A program made the translations under genes and the position numbers. Positions 1 to 7,225 of a DNA stretch of 64,000 bases are shown here, in pieces. This DNA is from Paenibacillus contaminans (GTDB lineage: Bacteria > Bacillota > Bacilli > Paenibacillales > NBRC-103111): NCBI RefSeq assembly GCF_003285015.1, contig NZ_QMFB01000010.1:210024-274023 (forward strand), read 5' to 3'. Each line of letters opens with the position of its first letter. The first letter of the stretch is position 1. The notes beneath the pieces are model-generated. The model was given only the letters and a program-made list of their open reading frames with translations, did no database searches and was not told the origin of the DNA.

Positions 1-1
1 A

Positions 2-418
2 AAGACCGTTCGATCCGAACGGCTCGATCAAGCAGCCGGTGAACGCATCTACGAAACGGATATCGATGCGGCCGATTGGAAACGTATCGTCGAGAACAAT
101 TGGCAGGCGCGACTCCGGGAAGCGCTTGAAGAGGCTCGCGCCGTTCCTTCGGGTTCGTTTGCCAAAGCCGACGGCACAAGGCTTGCGGAAGAGCGTTTGA
201 ACATAACGGAACGCGCCAAGGAACGATTGACGAATGTGCTGCCGTCCATGGCCGCGAAGCCGACTTGCACCGTCTTTACGGACCGCAGATCGAACAAGCT
301 GCTTAGAATGAGCTTGGTCACCGAACTGACCTATATAGAGGAAGGCCGGACCAAAATAGAAACGGTCACGACGACATACGATTTTTCAAACCCCGGGACG
401 AACGGTAAATACCGGTAA
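2..418 (+). CDS. 3' part of an unrecognised protein (5' end outside window)
   Basis: The reading frame is open from base 2 to the TAA at 416-418, so this is the last ~138 residues of a gene that begins before the window. The first internal ATG (197) has no convincing ribosome binding site, so I treat the whole open stretch as coding. The segment is soluble and hydrophilic, begins with an Arg/Glu-rich likely helical part and ends in a Thr-rich beta-like stretch (TKIETVTTTYDF). I do not recognise a family. It could be the tail of a secreted or lipoprotein-type protein, but no signal can be seen here. Confidence 0.5.
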   Translation, partial: KTVRSERLDQAAGERIYETDIDAADWKRIVENNWQARLREALEEARAVPSGSFAKADGTRLAEERLNITERAKERLTNVLPSMAAKPTCTVFTDRRSNKLLRMSLVTELTYIEEGRTKIETVTTTYDFSNPGTNGKYR

Positions 419-450
419 GCCGCCGCGGCTTCTTCTGTACAAAACATCTC

Positions 451-480
451 TTGCGCTTTCAAGCGGTTACAAGGTATCAT
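451..480 (+). promoter_or_regulatory. Candidate sigma-A promoter for the HPr-like gene
   Basis: TTGCGC at 451-456 and TATCAT at 475-480 are separated by 18 bp. The -10 matches consensus at five of six positions; the -35 is weak. The hexamer GGTATC recurs at about 473, 488 and 498, across and just downstream of the -10. Confidence 0.35.
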
Positions 481-539
481 AAGATAAGGTATCAGGTAGG
501 TATCGATTGCCAAGAACTCATTATTTTGGAGGGGATTTC

Positions 540-788
540 ATGTCCAACACAACGAATGCCGCAATTGTGGAAATTTCTCAAACCGCGGGTAAATTTCAAT
601 CCTCAATCGTGCTTCAATACGACAATAAGTATATCGATGTAAAAAGCATACTGGGATTGTTCACAACGCTGATGACATCCGGAGATTACAACCTGCACGT
701 ACACGGACCGGATGCCGAAGAGGCCAAAGCGGCGATGTCCGCAGTGTTCGCCAAGCATAACCTGAGCGTAAATATCGTCAGCGAATAG
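540..788 (+). CDS. HPr-family protein lacking the phosphorylatable histidine
   Basis: The 82-aa product starts at ATG 540 behind GGAGG at 529-533; an upstream in-frame ATG at 507 has no such site. It aligns with HPr from the QTA-x-K segment onward: residues 13-19 (SQTAGKF) match B. subtilis HPr 23-29, and VKSILG at residues 34-39 matches the Ser46 region, so Ser36 corresponds to regulatory Ser46. With this constant offset of ten, the first beta strand is absent and the position of catalytic His15 is Thr5. It therefore cannot act as a normal PTS phosphocarrier. By analogy with Crh (which has Gln15 and keeps Ser46) it could be an HPr-kinase-regulated partner, but that is inference. It is monocistronic between its own promoter and a terminator. 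Confidence 0.75.
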   Translation: MSNTTNAAIVEISQTAGKFQSSIVLQYDNKYIDVKSILGLFTTLMTSGDYNLHVHGPDAEEAKAAMSAVFAKHNLSVNIVSE

Positions 789-799
789 GTCTAAACGAG

Positions 800-830
800 A
801 GTGTTTCCTAAGGGGAGCACTTTTTTTATT
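800..830 (+). terminator. Rho-independent terminator after the HPr-like gene
   Basis: A 9-bp stem (800-808 with 813-821, two G-U pairs) closes a four-base loop and is followed by a T-rich tract. Confidence 0.75.
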
Positions 831-881
831 TTGGCGCAAACTGTGCGTACGGTTAGTTTTGGGCAACTCGTATTTTTTTGA

Positions 882-910
882 TTGTCGCTTCTAGCAAAAT
901 GTGGTAGATT
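882..910 (+). promoter_or_regulatory. Candidate extended -10 promoter for the HtrA-like protease
   Basis: TTGTCG at 882-887 and TAGATT at 905-910 are 17 bp apart, with TG one base upstream of the -10 (902-903). The TTG at 882 is also in frame with the protease gene, but using it as a start would place the promoter inside the coding region. Confidence 0.4.
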
Positions 911-953
911 AACGAAGAAGTTATCATATGTGGCGAGAGGAAGGAAAAGGCCT

Positions 954-3431
954 GTGAGGTTATCATTCAAATCGTTAAAATGGCTCACCGCATTGGCGCT
1001 CATGTTGAGCGTATTCGTCATGCCATTCGGTAACAGCGCTTTCGCGGCTGTTGCAACAGGCGACGACATCGTTCCAAAAGTTGTGGAACAGGCATCTCCA
1101 TCCGTTGTCGCCATTATCGGCCGGCCTGCCGAAGGCGAGCGGAGCAGCAGCTCCAATCGTTTCAATTTAGCGCACGGAACCGGCGTTATCGTTCGCGCGG
1201 ACGGACTTATTATGACGAACGCCCATGTCGTCAAAGATATGGGCAGCATGATCGTCGTAACGTCCACTGGCAAAACATATAATGGGAAAATGACGCATAT
1301 CGACGAGGAAAGCGATTTGGCGCTCGTCAAAATCGATGCAAGCGGACTGCCTGCCGCAACCTTTGCGGCTCCAAGCGATATCCGGGCGGGAGAAACCGTC
1401 GTCGCCATCGGAACGCCGATCTCGTTCGCGCTGCGCAATTCGGTTACCGTGGGGATCGTCAGCGGCATCGAGAGAGCCGTGCAATCCAAATACAAGCTGA
1501 TTCAGACGGATGCCGCGATTAACCCCGGCAACAGCGGAGGAGCACTCGTGAACCTTAAAGGGCAGGTTGTCGGCATCAACTCGATGAAATTCGTCGAATA
1601 CGGCGTCGACAATCTAGGCTTCGCCATCCCTGTAGAAACCGTACAGTACGTGCTCAAGCATTTCCTCGAGTACGGAAAAGTAATGCGCCCGTATCTCGGC
1701 CTGGAGCTGGAAGAAAGCTGGGAAGCGGTTGTGGGGCTGCCTACTGAAGAGTCTCTGAAGGTCGCTTATGTGGATTCGGATTCGCCTGCGGCGAAGGCGG
1801 GGGTCAAGCAGGATGACGTGCTCGTGAAGCTGGGATCCGTACCGCTCAACACGCTGGTCGATTACAACGAAGCGCTTAAAACTTATTTGCCGGGCCAAAG
1901 TGTCCAGCTTACCGTCAAATCGGAGGATAAAGAAAAAACGTTTACGATCGTACTCGGCGAAGACAAATCGGCTCCGGCTTCCCAAAAGTCGAAGGACGAT
2001 AGCGACGATTTGTTCGATACGGATAAAGGAAAAACGAAAATCGGCGACAGCAAAAACGGCTGGTCGATGAAATATCCGCCGGGACTTGTGAGCAATGCCG
2101 GCTATAATGAGGAAAACTCCGTAACGTTCGTAGATGCCAAAGGCGAGTTCCTTATTTTCATCGAAGTTGAGGATAACGGCGAAGACTTGTCCCAGGCGGC
2201 GCTGCTGCGGAGGATTTCCGAAGAAGCGAGCGATGCGACCGTTCTGGAGAAGCGTTTTGTGGAATCGGCCAAAGCGCCTTACGCGAAAATATCCGGCAAA
2301 GTTTCGGATAAAGGCGGCTATTTCCAGTCGAGGGCCTATCAGAAAGAAGGCAAAGCATACCTCGTTTCTCTGTACATATATCCAAGCGAGAACAGTATTA
2401 GCAGCACTAAGGTGAACAGCTTTATCGACTTGCTCGACAGCTTTACGCTGTCGTTCGATTCCAAAGACGCATCGCTCAAGGATTTGACCAAGAGTAAGGC
2501 ATCCCAAACGATTACGACGGAATACGGCCTTACGATGGAGCTTCCGGAAGGCTGGGACAAGGACGTCTACGGCGATGGGCTTTCTTTCTCCGATGACGAC
2601 AAACGCAGCTTTAATGTTTCCGTCACATCCGCCTCTTCCGGAGATCGGCTTAACGATTGGGTGGAACGCGATGTGGAGAAATTCAAGACCGCATTCGTCG
2701 AAAGCTACCGCGAAATCGGCGAGAAGAAGGAGACGACCATCGCCGGCGTACCTGCGATGGAAGTGCGTTACGGCTGGACGATGGGCAAAGATTGGGAAAA
2801 CATGCGCGTTCTTTATCTGATTAAAGATAAATACAAATACCAGTTCGCCTTCAATTATCCGAAGCAGGAGAAAGCTGCCGATACCGAAGCGTGGATCACA
2901 AGTATCGTCAGCGCGCTGCAAATCGATAAAGATCTCATGAATGAAGCGTTAGGATTCATTCAAGACGAAGACGAAATTACCGATCCGGATGCCACTAGAC
3001 TTTACAAAAACAAAACGTATAAATACTCCGTCCGGCTTCCGGAGGAGTGGCAAACGTACCGATTCAATTTCAAGGAAGACAGCCCTATGGCTTCCTATTC
3101 GTTTATCGGCGGATCTTTCGACATTATCGCGGACGACGACAGCACGTTAGAGGAAGTATTAAAGGACGAAGAAGAGTCGCATAAGAAGAGTTCGGAGGCC
3201 GATGCGGACTATAAGTATACGGTCAGCGACGAGACTTTGTTCGGAGAAGAGGGCAAGCTGATAACGGTAAAGTACTCCGCCAACAAGGTGTCTTATGAGA
3301 ATAAAGAGTACTACTTTGCGAAAAACGGCATTACGTATTCGATTACGCTGCGCATAAATGACGCAGTGAAAACGGAGCTCAACGTGGAACGTTTGAAGCG
3401 TGCGTTCGAATCATTATCGTTCACCGAGTAA
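954..3431 (+). CDS. Secreted HtrA/DegP-type (S1C) serine protease with PDZ and three C-terminal repeats
   Basis: I choose GTG 954 because AGAGGAAGG lies just upstream and the product then starts with a compact signal peptide (basic N-terminus, hydrophobic core, NSAFA-AVA). The frame is open back to TTG 882. The 825-aa protein has the S1C catalytic triad His91 (TNAHVV), Asp121 (ESDLAL) and Ser194 (GNSGGA), then a PDZ domain around residues 265-345. Unlike usual HtrA proteins (about 400 aa) it continues through an acidic linker into three successive units of about 140-150 residues, at roughly 365-510, 515-665 and 680-825. Each starts with an 'x-Y-x-(V/M)-x-(L/Y)-P' strand, such as YSVRLPEEW, and resembles a PsbP-like fold. 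The N-terminus looks cleavable, so the enzyme is probably exported and not membrane anchored. It likely degrades misfolded extracytoplasmic proteins; the repeats may bind substrate or the envelope. Confidence 0.85.
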   Translation: MRLSFKSLKWLTALALMLSVFVMPFGNSAFAAVATGDDIVPKVVEQASPSVVAIIGRPAEGERSSSSNRFNLAHGTGVIVRADGLIMTNAHVVKDMGSMIVVTSTGKTYNGKMTHIDEESDLALVKIDASGLPAATFAAPSDIRAGETVVAIGTPISFALRNSVTVGIVSGIERAVQSKYKLIQTDAAINPGNSGGALVNLKGQVVGINSMKFVEYGVDNLGFAIPVETVQYVLKHFLEYGKVMRPYLGLELEESWEAVVGLPTEESLKVAYVDSDSPAAKAGVKQDDVLVKLGSVPLNTLVDYNEALKTYLPGQSVQLTVKSEDKEKTFTIVLGEDKSAPASQKSKDDSDDLFDTDKGKTKIGDSKNGWSMKYPPGLVSNAGYNEENSVTFVDAKGEFLIFIEVEDNGEDLSQAALLRRISEEASDATVLEKRFVESAKAPYAKISGKVSDKGGYFQSRAYQKEGKAYLVSLYIYPSENSISSTKVNSFIDLLDSFTLSFDSKDASLKDLTKSKASQTITTEYGLTMELPEGWDKDVYGDGLSFSDDDKRSFNVSVTSASSGDRLNDWVERDVEKFKTAFVESYREIGEKKETTIAGVPAMEVRYGWTMGKDWENMRVLYLIKDKYKYQFAFNYPKQEKAADTEAWITSIVSALQIDKDLMNEALGFIQDEDEITDPDATRLYKNKTYKYSVRLPEEWQTYRFNFKEDSPMASYSFIGGSFDIIADDDSTLEEVLKDEEESHKKSSEADADYKYTVSDETLFGEEGKLITVKYSANKVSYENKEYYFAKNGITYSITLRINDAVKTELNVERLKRAFESLSFTE

Positions 3432-3438
3432 CGCTTTG

Positions 3439-3500
3439 CCGGCAACGCCTTTGGATCCGTTCTGCATGAACGCGTCCAAGGGCGTTTTGCCGGTTTGGAG
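3439..3500 (+). terminator. Large hairpin downstream of the protease gene
   Basis: 3439-3455 is nearly complementary to 3475-3493, giving a long imperfect stem with TTGCCGG/CCGGCAA ends. Only a short T run follows, so termination is uncertain. Confidence 0.4.
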
Positions 3501-3543
3501 CTGCTAGATTATTCGTCTTGTGTATTATCCCGATTTCGACTAA

Positions 3544-3549
3544 TATAAT
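3544..3549 (+). promoter_or_regulatory. Candidate -10 element (TATAAT) for ylaN
   Basis: A perfect TATAAT lies 88 bp before the ylaN start. No good -35 is seen at 16-18 bp; TTGTGT at 3518 is 20 bp away. Confidence 0.3.
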
Positions 3550-3636
3550 GGGTATAGGGTTGTATACTGCAGGGACTTGCTCGAAGGTTCGCTCGGTCGT
3601 AGCCGTACTTTGGAAGTCGTACAAGGGGGAGAATGC

Positions 3637-3924
3637 ATGTCTTCATCGGATCTCATGCAAAATTTAAATATAAGAGCGATTCAGCTGCTTCAGGAAGATG
3701 CGATCAAGATCGAAAAACTGATCGAGGTCCAGATGGACAATTTGACTACGCGCAAATGTCCGCTTTATGAAGAGGTTCTGGATACGCAAATGTACGGGCT
3801 TTCCCGTGAAGTCGATTTCGCCGTACGTGCCGGGCTTATTCAAGAACAAGCCGGCAAAGAATTGCTGATCAAGCTGGAGCGGAATCTTGCGAAATTGTAC
3901 GAAGCGCTCAACAAGAAAGAATAA
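3637..3924 (+). CDS. ylaN: YlaN family protein (DUF1507)
   Basis: The 95-aa product starts at ATG 3637 behind AAGGGGGAG. Length and sequence ([28 protein letters not shown]-like segment, [10 protein letters not shown]) fit the small all-helical YlaN family of Bacillota. YlaN in Bacillus and Staphylococcus is linked to iron homeostasis and has been described as an antagonist of the Fur repressor. In B. subtilis ylaN lies next to ftsW; here ftsW is 3.3 kb away in the opposite orientation, so synteny is only loosely kept. The gene appears monocistronic, ending in a strong terminator. Confidence 0.88.
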   Translation: MSSSDLMQNLNIRAIQLLQEDAIKIEKLIEVQMDNLTTRKCPLYEEVLDTQMYGLSREVDFAVRAGLIQEQAGKELLIKLERNLAKLYEALNKKE

Positions 3925-3941
3925 CGTCAGCTCACACAAGT

Positions 3942-3993
3942 AAAGCAGATGGAGGAACATGAAAGCGTTCATGTTCCTCCATCTGCTTTTTTG
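3942..3993 (+). terminator. Strong terminator after ylaN
   Basis: A roughly 22-bp stem (3942-3963 with 3968-3989) with loop AGCG and a run of T. It overlaps the first bases of an ORF that could otherwise be taken as coding from 3959. Confidence 0.9.
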
Positions 3994-4030
3994 TTTTATC
4001 AGACTTCCATGCCGGATTGCGGCACCATTG

Positions 4031-4177
4031 ATGAATGAAATATCGTTATTTGGTGATCCGGAGATACCACCGCAGTTTGCGTGCGAGAAATGCGGAGGGG
4101 AAATGTATCCGGAGTATTTCAAGGGATTGCATGGTTATGAATACCGGCTGGAAGACCGGTTAGGAACAAGGGCGTAG
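4031..4177 (+). CDS. Possible 48-aa CxxC-containing small protein
   Basis: From ATG 4031 the frame encodes a 48-residue protein with FACEKCGGEMYP, i.e. one CxxC knuckle, followed by an aromatic/charged tail (YEYRLEDR). The composition looks like real protein, unlike the hydrophobic N-terminal extension up to 3959, which reads through the ylaN terminator. No clear ribosome binding site precedes it, and a single CxxC gives only half a zinc site. No family is recognised. It may be a small conserved protein or a chance frame. Confidence 0.35.
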   Translation: MNEISLFGDPEIPPQFACEKCGGEMYPEYFKGLHGYEYRLEDRLGTRA

Positions 4178-4194
4178 AGAGAAGCAGCAAAGAA

Positions 4195-4324
4195 GAGGTG
4201 GTGGGTTGGGAAGGACTACAAAGGAGCTTCGCTATGGGCCGCCTTTGAAATCGTGTGATACCCGCAAAACCAATTCCAGATCACACGATTTCAAGAGCGG
4301 CTGAAAGCCCCAACCCACTACCTC
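4195..4324. other. 130-bp near-perfect inverted repeat (hairpin element)
   Basis: Outer arms 4195-4210 and 4309-4324 pair at 15 of 16 positions. Inner arms 4238-4259 and 4280-4301 pair at 20 of 22. The apical loop is 4260-4279 and the asymmetric internal parts are 27 and 7 bases. No coding frame explains it. It could be a structured small RNA, a processed leader or a MITE-like remnant. Confidence 0.75.
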
Positions 4325-4356
4325 CCCCGCGCGCAAACGTATATCTTACCCCAAGG

Positions 4357-4375
4357 ACGCCGCAAGGCGTTTTTC
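4357..4375 (+). terminator. Short intrinsic terminator downstream of the 130-bp hairpin
   Basis: ACGCC (4357-4361), loop GCAA, GGCGT (4366-4370), then TTTT. It would end a transcript carrying the hairpin at 4195-4324. Confidence 0.5.
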
Positions 4376-4378
4376 TTA

Positions 4379-4502
4379 AAATCTCAGCAAGTATATCTCC
4401 GCTGATTGTTCGATTTCCCGGTAAACGTGCCAGTCCTTAAGAGTATGCTTACGAAGTCGCTTTCTTCGAAGCGCTCAGGACTGGCGAAGCCGTTTAACCT
4501 TG
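4379..4502 (+). repeat. Dispersed intergenic repeat, copy R1 (longest)
   Basis: This copy has both sub-boxes. The 5' box (AAGTATATCTCCGCTGATTG onward through GGTAAACG) is shared with the copy at 48203. The 3' box (GCTTACGAAGTCGCTTTC through GCCGTTTAACCTTG) is shared with copies at 10859 and 29955. GCCAGTCCT at about 4429 and AGGACTGGC at about 4477 form an inverted repeat inside it. It lies between the hairpin element and the 3' end of the antiporter gene. Confidence 0.85.
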
Positions 4503-4553
4503 CATGGACCGTATATTCGCGTGACCGTTCATGCCCTGCGGTCTCGAATTGTC

Positions 4554-5615
4554 CTATACGAAGAAGAAAGCGACGCCGAGAATGATATAAACGACCAGCA
4601 GAAGCACACCTTCATACCAGTTCGTTTGACCGTCGCCGGAAATCGATTTGGCGATCGAGGCCGCTACAGCGATCGCTACAAGCTCATATGTCGTGAACAC
4701 GATATTCATCGTATTTCCCATAAAGAAGCTGATAATGACAAGCAGAGGCGCGACAAACAACGCAATTTGCAGACTACTGCCGATGGCGATCTCTACTGCT
4801 GCGCCTACCTTGTTTTTCATCGCCATCATGACCGCGGCGGAATGCTCGGCAGCATTCCCGATTATCGCAATAACAAAGGCGCCGAGGAACAGCTCCGACA
4901 AGCCGAACTTATGCGAGAACTCCTCCAGAGTGCCGACCAGCCATTCGCTGACGAGCGCGACCATTGCGGTTGCGACCACCAGCATGACGATTGAAACGCC
5001 TCGCGACCAAGCCGCCTCGCCGTGCTCCACGATTTCATCGGACAGTTCTTTCTTATGGGTAACCATAGAGAACAGCAGCCAAAGAAAGTATGCGATAATC
5101 AAAATAACGGCAACGATCAGGCTCAGCGTGTTCGTTTTCGCTTCCGGAAGCTGTACGGCGAATACGGCCGGTATAAATAAGGCAATAACGGCAAGCAGCA
5201 TGAGGGAGGCGTTATGGCCGGCAAGCGTGACGTTAAACCGCTGCGTCTTGAATTTCAAGCCCCCAAGCAGCAAGCTGAGTCCGAGAACGAGCAGCATATT
5301 GCCGATGATCGAGCCTGTAATGCTGGCTTTGACCATATCGAACAGCATCGGTTTGCCGTTTACCGCATCTTTGATTAAAATAATGGCTATGATGAGCTCG
5401 GCCGCATTTCCGAATGTCGCGTTCAGAAATCCTCCGAGCCGTTCGCCCGCATAATGGGCGACGCTTTCGGTCGCTTTGCCCAGAAAGCCGGCTACAAAGA
5501 CGATCGCAATGCAGGAAAGGATGAATTGCACGGTTGCATTCATTCCGGCGTAATGCGCAACGCCGCTGGCTGCGAATGAAACGGCCAGAAGGGTAAAAAA
5601 GAGCTTTTGACTCAC
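4554..5615 (-). CDS. cax: Ca2+/H+ antiporter (CaCA superfamily, Cax)
   Basis: The start is GTG at 5615 with GAGGTGA just upstream on the minus strand. The 353-aa protein is almost wholly membrane-embedded, with about 11 hydrophobic segments, and carries the two inverted Cax signature repeats: GNAAEL at residues 69-74 and GNAAEHSAAV at 253-262. Cax exchangers use the proton gradient to expel Ca2+; B. subtilis YfkE is the nearest well-known relative. It is monocistronic and convergent with the preceding + strand features. A Ca2+-type P-ATPase is encoded at 26949 in the same window. Confidence 0.92.
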   Translation of the reverse strand: MSQKLFFTLLAVSFAASGVAHYAGMNATVQFILSCIAIVFVAGFLGKATESVAHYAGERLGGFLNATFGNAAELIIAIILIKDAVNGKPMLFDMVKASITGSIIGNMLLVLGLSLLLGGLKFKTQRFNVTLAGHNASLMLLAVIALFIPAVFAVQLPEAKTNTLSLIVAVILIIAYFLWLLFSMVTHKKELSDEIVEHGEAAWSRGVSIVMLVVATAMVALVSEWLVGTLEEFSHKFGLSELFLGAFVIAIIGNAAEHSAAVMMAMKNKVGAAVEIAIGSSLQIALFVAPLLVIISFFMGNTMNIVFTTYELVAIAVAASIAKSISGDGQTNWYEGVLLLVVYIILGVAFFFV

Positions 5616-5811
5616 GGGCTCACCTCATCGGTTGGTTTGGTTGAAACGGACGTATGGGCAAGGGCAGATTGCAGCGTCCGCGCGAATGAAAAAGTATTAT
5701 CATTTTACTCTTCCAGTTAATGGTTGTAAATCGGTATCATAGTACAATTGCCCTCTTTTGCGAAAGATTATGCAAAAAGAGGACAGGCAAAGAAAAAGGA
5801 GAGGATCGCTG

Positions 5812-6597
5812 ATGGATCTCGGACTAAAAGGTAAATATGCCGTCGTGACGGCTGCAAGTAAAGGACTTGGACGGGCAGTGGCCGAAGGGCTTGCCGAAGA
5901 GGGGGCGAACCTGCTTCTGTGCAGCAGAGACGGCTCCAGCATCGAAGCTTTCGCTTCGGAGCTTCAAGGAAAGCACGGTATCATGGCGCAAGGGATTGGC
6001 GCAGATGTAGGGAGCAAGCAAGATATCGATCGGCTGATCGCCAAAGCGAAGGAGCTTTTTCCGCGGGTAGACGCTTTGCTGTGCAGTGCGGGCGGACCGC
6101 CGAGCGGCAGCTTTTTGTCGATTGAAGACGAAGCGTGGGAGAAAGCTTTTCAGACGAATATGATGAGCGTCGTAAGGCTGGTCAGAGGGTTTTACCCCCT
6201 GATGTCCGGGCAAGGCGGCCGAATCGTGACGATCGCCTCTTCTTCGGTAAAAGTGCCTATTCCCGGTCTCGTGCTTTCCAATACGCTGCGGGCGGGAATC
6301 GCGGGCTTGATGAAAACCTTGTCGATCGAACTGGCTGCGGATCAAATATTGCTAAATACGTTATGTCCGGGCCGTATTATGACGGATAGGCTCACGGAGC
6401 TGGATGAAGCGAGGGCGGGTCGTGAGAACAAGTCGGTCGACGAGATTCGCGCGGCTATCGTTCAGGACATTCCGCTCGGAAGATACGGGAAGCCGGATGA
6501 GTTCGCCTCGCTAGCATCCTATTTGCTCTCGCCCCGCAACAGCTATATGACTGGCTCGACCTTCTTCGTTGACGGGGGTATGGTCAAATCATTATAA
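5812..6597 (+). CDS. SDR-family protein with altered catalytic Tyr/Lys
   Basis: ATG 5812 follows AAGGAGAGG; the in-frame ATG at 5758 does not fit. The 261-aa protein has a Rossmann nucleotide site (TAASKGLG, residues 13-20) and SAGG where SDRs usually have NAG. The catalytic Ser is present (Ser143). However, the residue 13 positions later, normally Tyr, is Ser156 (LVLSNTLRAG), and the Lys four positions on is Arg160. The protein otherwise looks like a 3-oxoacyl-ACP reductase-like SDR, ending MTGSTFFVDGGM. SDR subgroups with this SNTLRAG pattern occur in Bacillota and are of unknown activity; ordinary FabG-type catalysis is doubtful. Confidence 0.8.
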   Translation: MDLGLKGKYAVVTAASKGLGRAVAEGLAEEGANLLLCSRDGSSIEAFASELQGKHGIMAQGIGADVGSKQDIDRLIAKAKELFPRVDALLCSAGGPPSGSFLSIEDEAWEKAFQTNMMSVVRLVRGFYPLMSGQGGRIVTIASSSVKVPIPGLVLSNTLRAGIAGLMKTLSIELAADQILLNTLCPGRIMTDRLTELDEARAGRENKSVDEIRAAIVQDIPLGRYGKPDEFASLASYLLSPRNSYMTGSTFFVDGGMVKSL

Positions 6598-6711
6598 TAG
6601 CAGTAGGGTTGCAGCATGGAATGGGAATTCCGTCCGGGAATCCGCCGCTGCAGCCGGAACAGGCTTCGAAGCATCCCGTCGCATCGGGGGATAATTTAGG
6701 AGGTGAGCTGG

Positions 6712-7089
6712 ATGTCGGAACAACTTCAAACAGGGCTTATACGTATTTCCGATGATGTGGTCGCAACGATTGCGGGCTTGGCAGCTCTTGATACGCCAGG
6801 AATCGCCGGAATGTCCGGAGGCATTTCCGAAGGGCTCGCCAAACGGCTTAGCGGCAAAAACGTGCAAAAAGGTGTTTCCGTCGAAGTTGGGCAGCTTGAG
6901 GCCGCTATAGACCTGAGGGTTATCGTGGATTACGGCTCACCGATTCAAGACGTGTGTCAGGCACTGCAACTGAATGTACGCGAAGCGATTGAGAATATGA
7001 CGGGATTGAATGTTGTCGAAGTGAACGTGAAGGTAGAGGGCGTCGCCTTCAAAGAAGAAGAGACGGAAGATCCTCATCGCGTAAAGTAG
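6712..7089 (+). CDS. Asp23/Gls24 family envelope stress-type protein (YqhY-like)
   Basis: ATG 6712 is preceded by AGGAGGTG at 6699-6706. The 125-aa product shows the Asp23 pattern: an N-terminal GLIRISDDVVATIAGLAAL strand-helix, a central VEVGQLEAAIDLRVIVDYG strand pair, and a C-terminal VVEVNVKVEGV strand. Asp23 proteins are small cytoplasmic or membrane-associated proteins of largely unknown biochemistry; YqhY is connected with acetyl-CoA carboxylase control. A second member (YloU type) is at 49418. The gene ends in a terminator shared with ftsW, which converges from the other strand. Confidence 0.85.
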   Translation: MSEQLQTGLIRISDDVVATIAGLAALDTPGIAGMSGGISEGLAKRLSGKNVQKGVSVEVGQLEAAIDLRVIVDYGSPIQDVCQALQLNVREAIENMTGLNVVEVNVKVEGVAFKEEETEDPHRVK

Positions 7090-7163
7090 CTATCGGTCAT
7101 GTTACATAGGCAGCCGGCAGCTAACAGCTATCGGCAAAGTTTAGGCATAGGAATCACTAACGC

Positions 7164-7204
7164 AAAAAGAGAACGTGACGGTTTTTCGTCAACGTTCTCT
7201 TTTT
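7164..7204. terminator. Bidirectional terminator between the Asp23 gene and ftsW
   Basis: AAAAAGAGAACGTGACG (7164-7180) pairs with 7187-7204, giving an A-tract/T-tract flanked hairpin usable from both sides. Confidence 0.85.
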
Positions 7205-7225
7205 GGTTTGACAGAAAGCTTGTCC

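Noticed and set aside
473-503. GGTATC repeated three times near the HPr-like gene promoter
   Set aside because: Short and irregularly spaced; could be an operator but is too weak to report as a separate element.
1614-2921. 435-aa minus-strand ORF inside the protease gene
   Set aside because: It is antisense to a gene with full protease and PDZ motifs, and its own translation has no recognisable domain or start signal.
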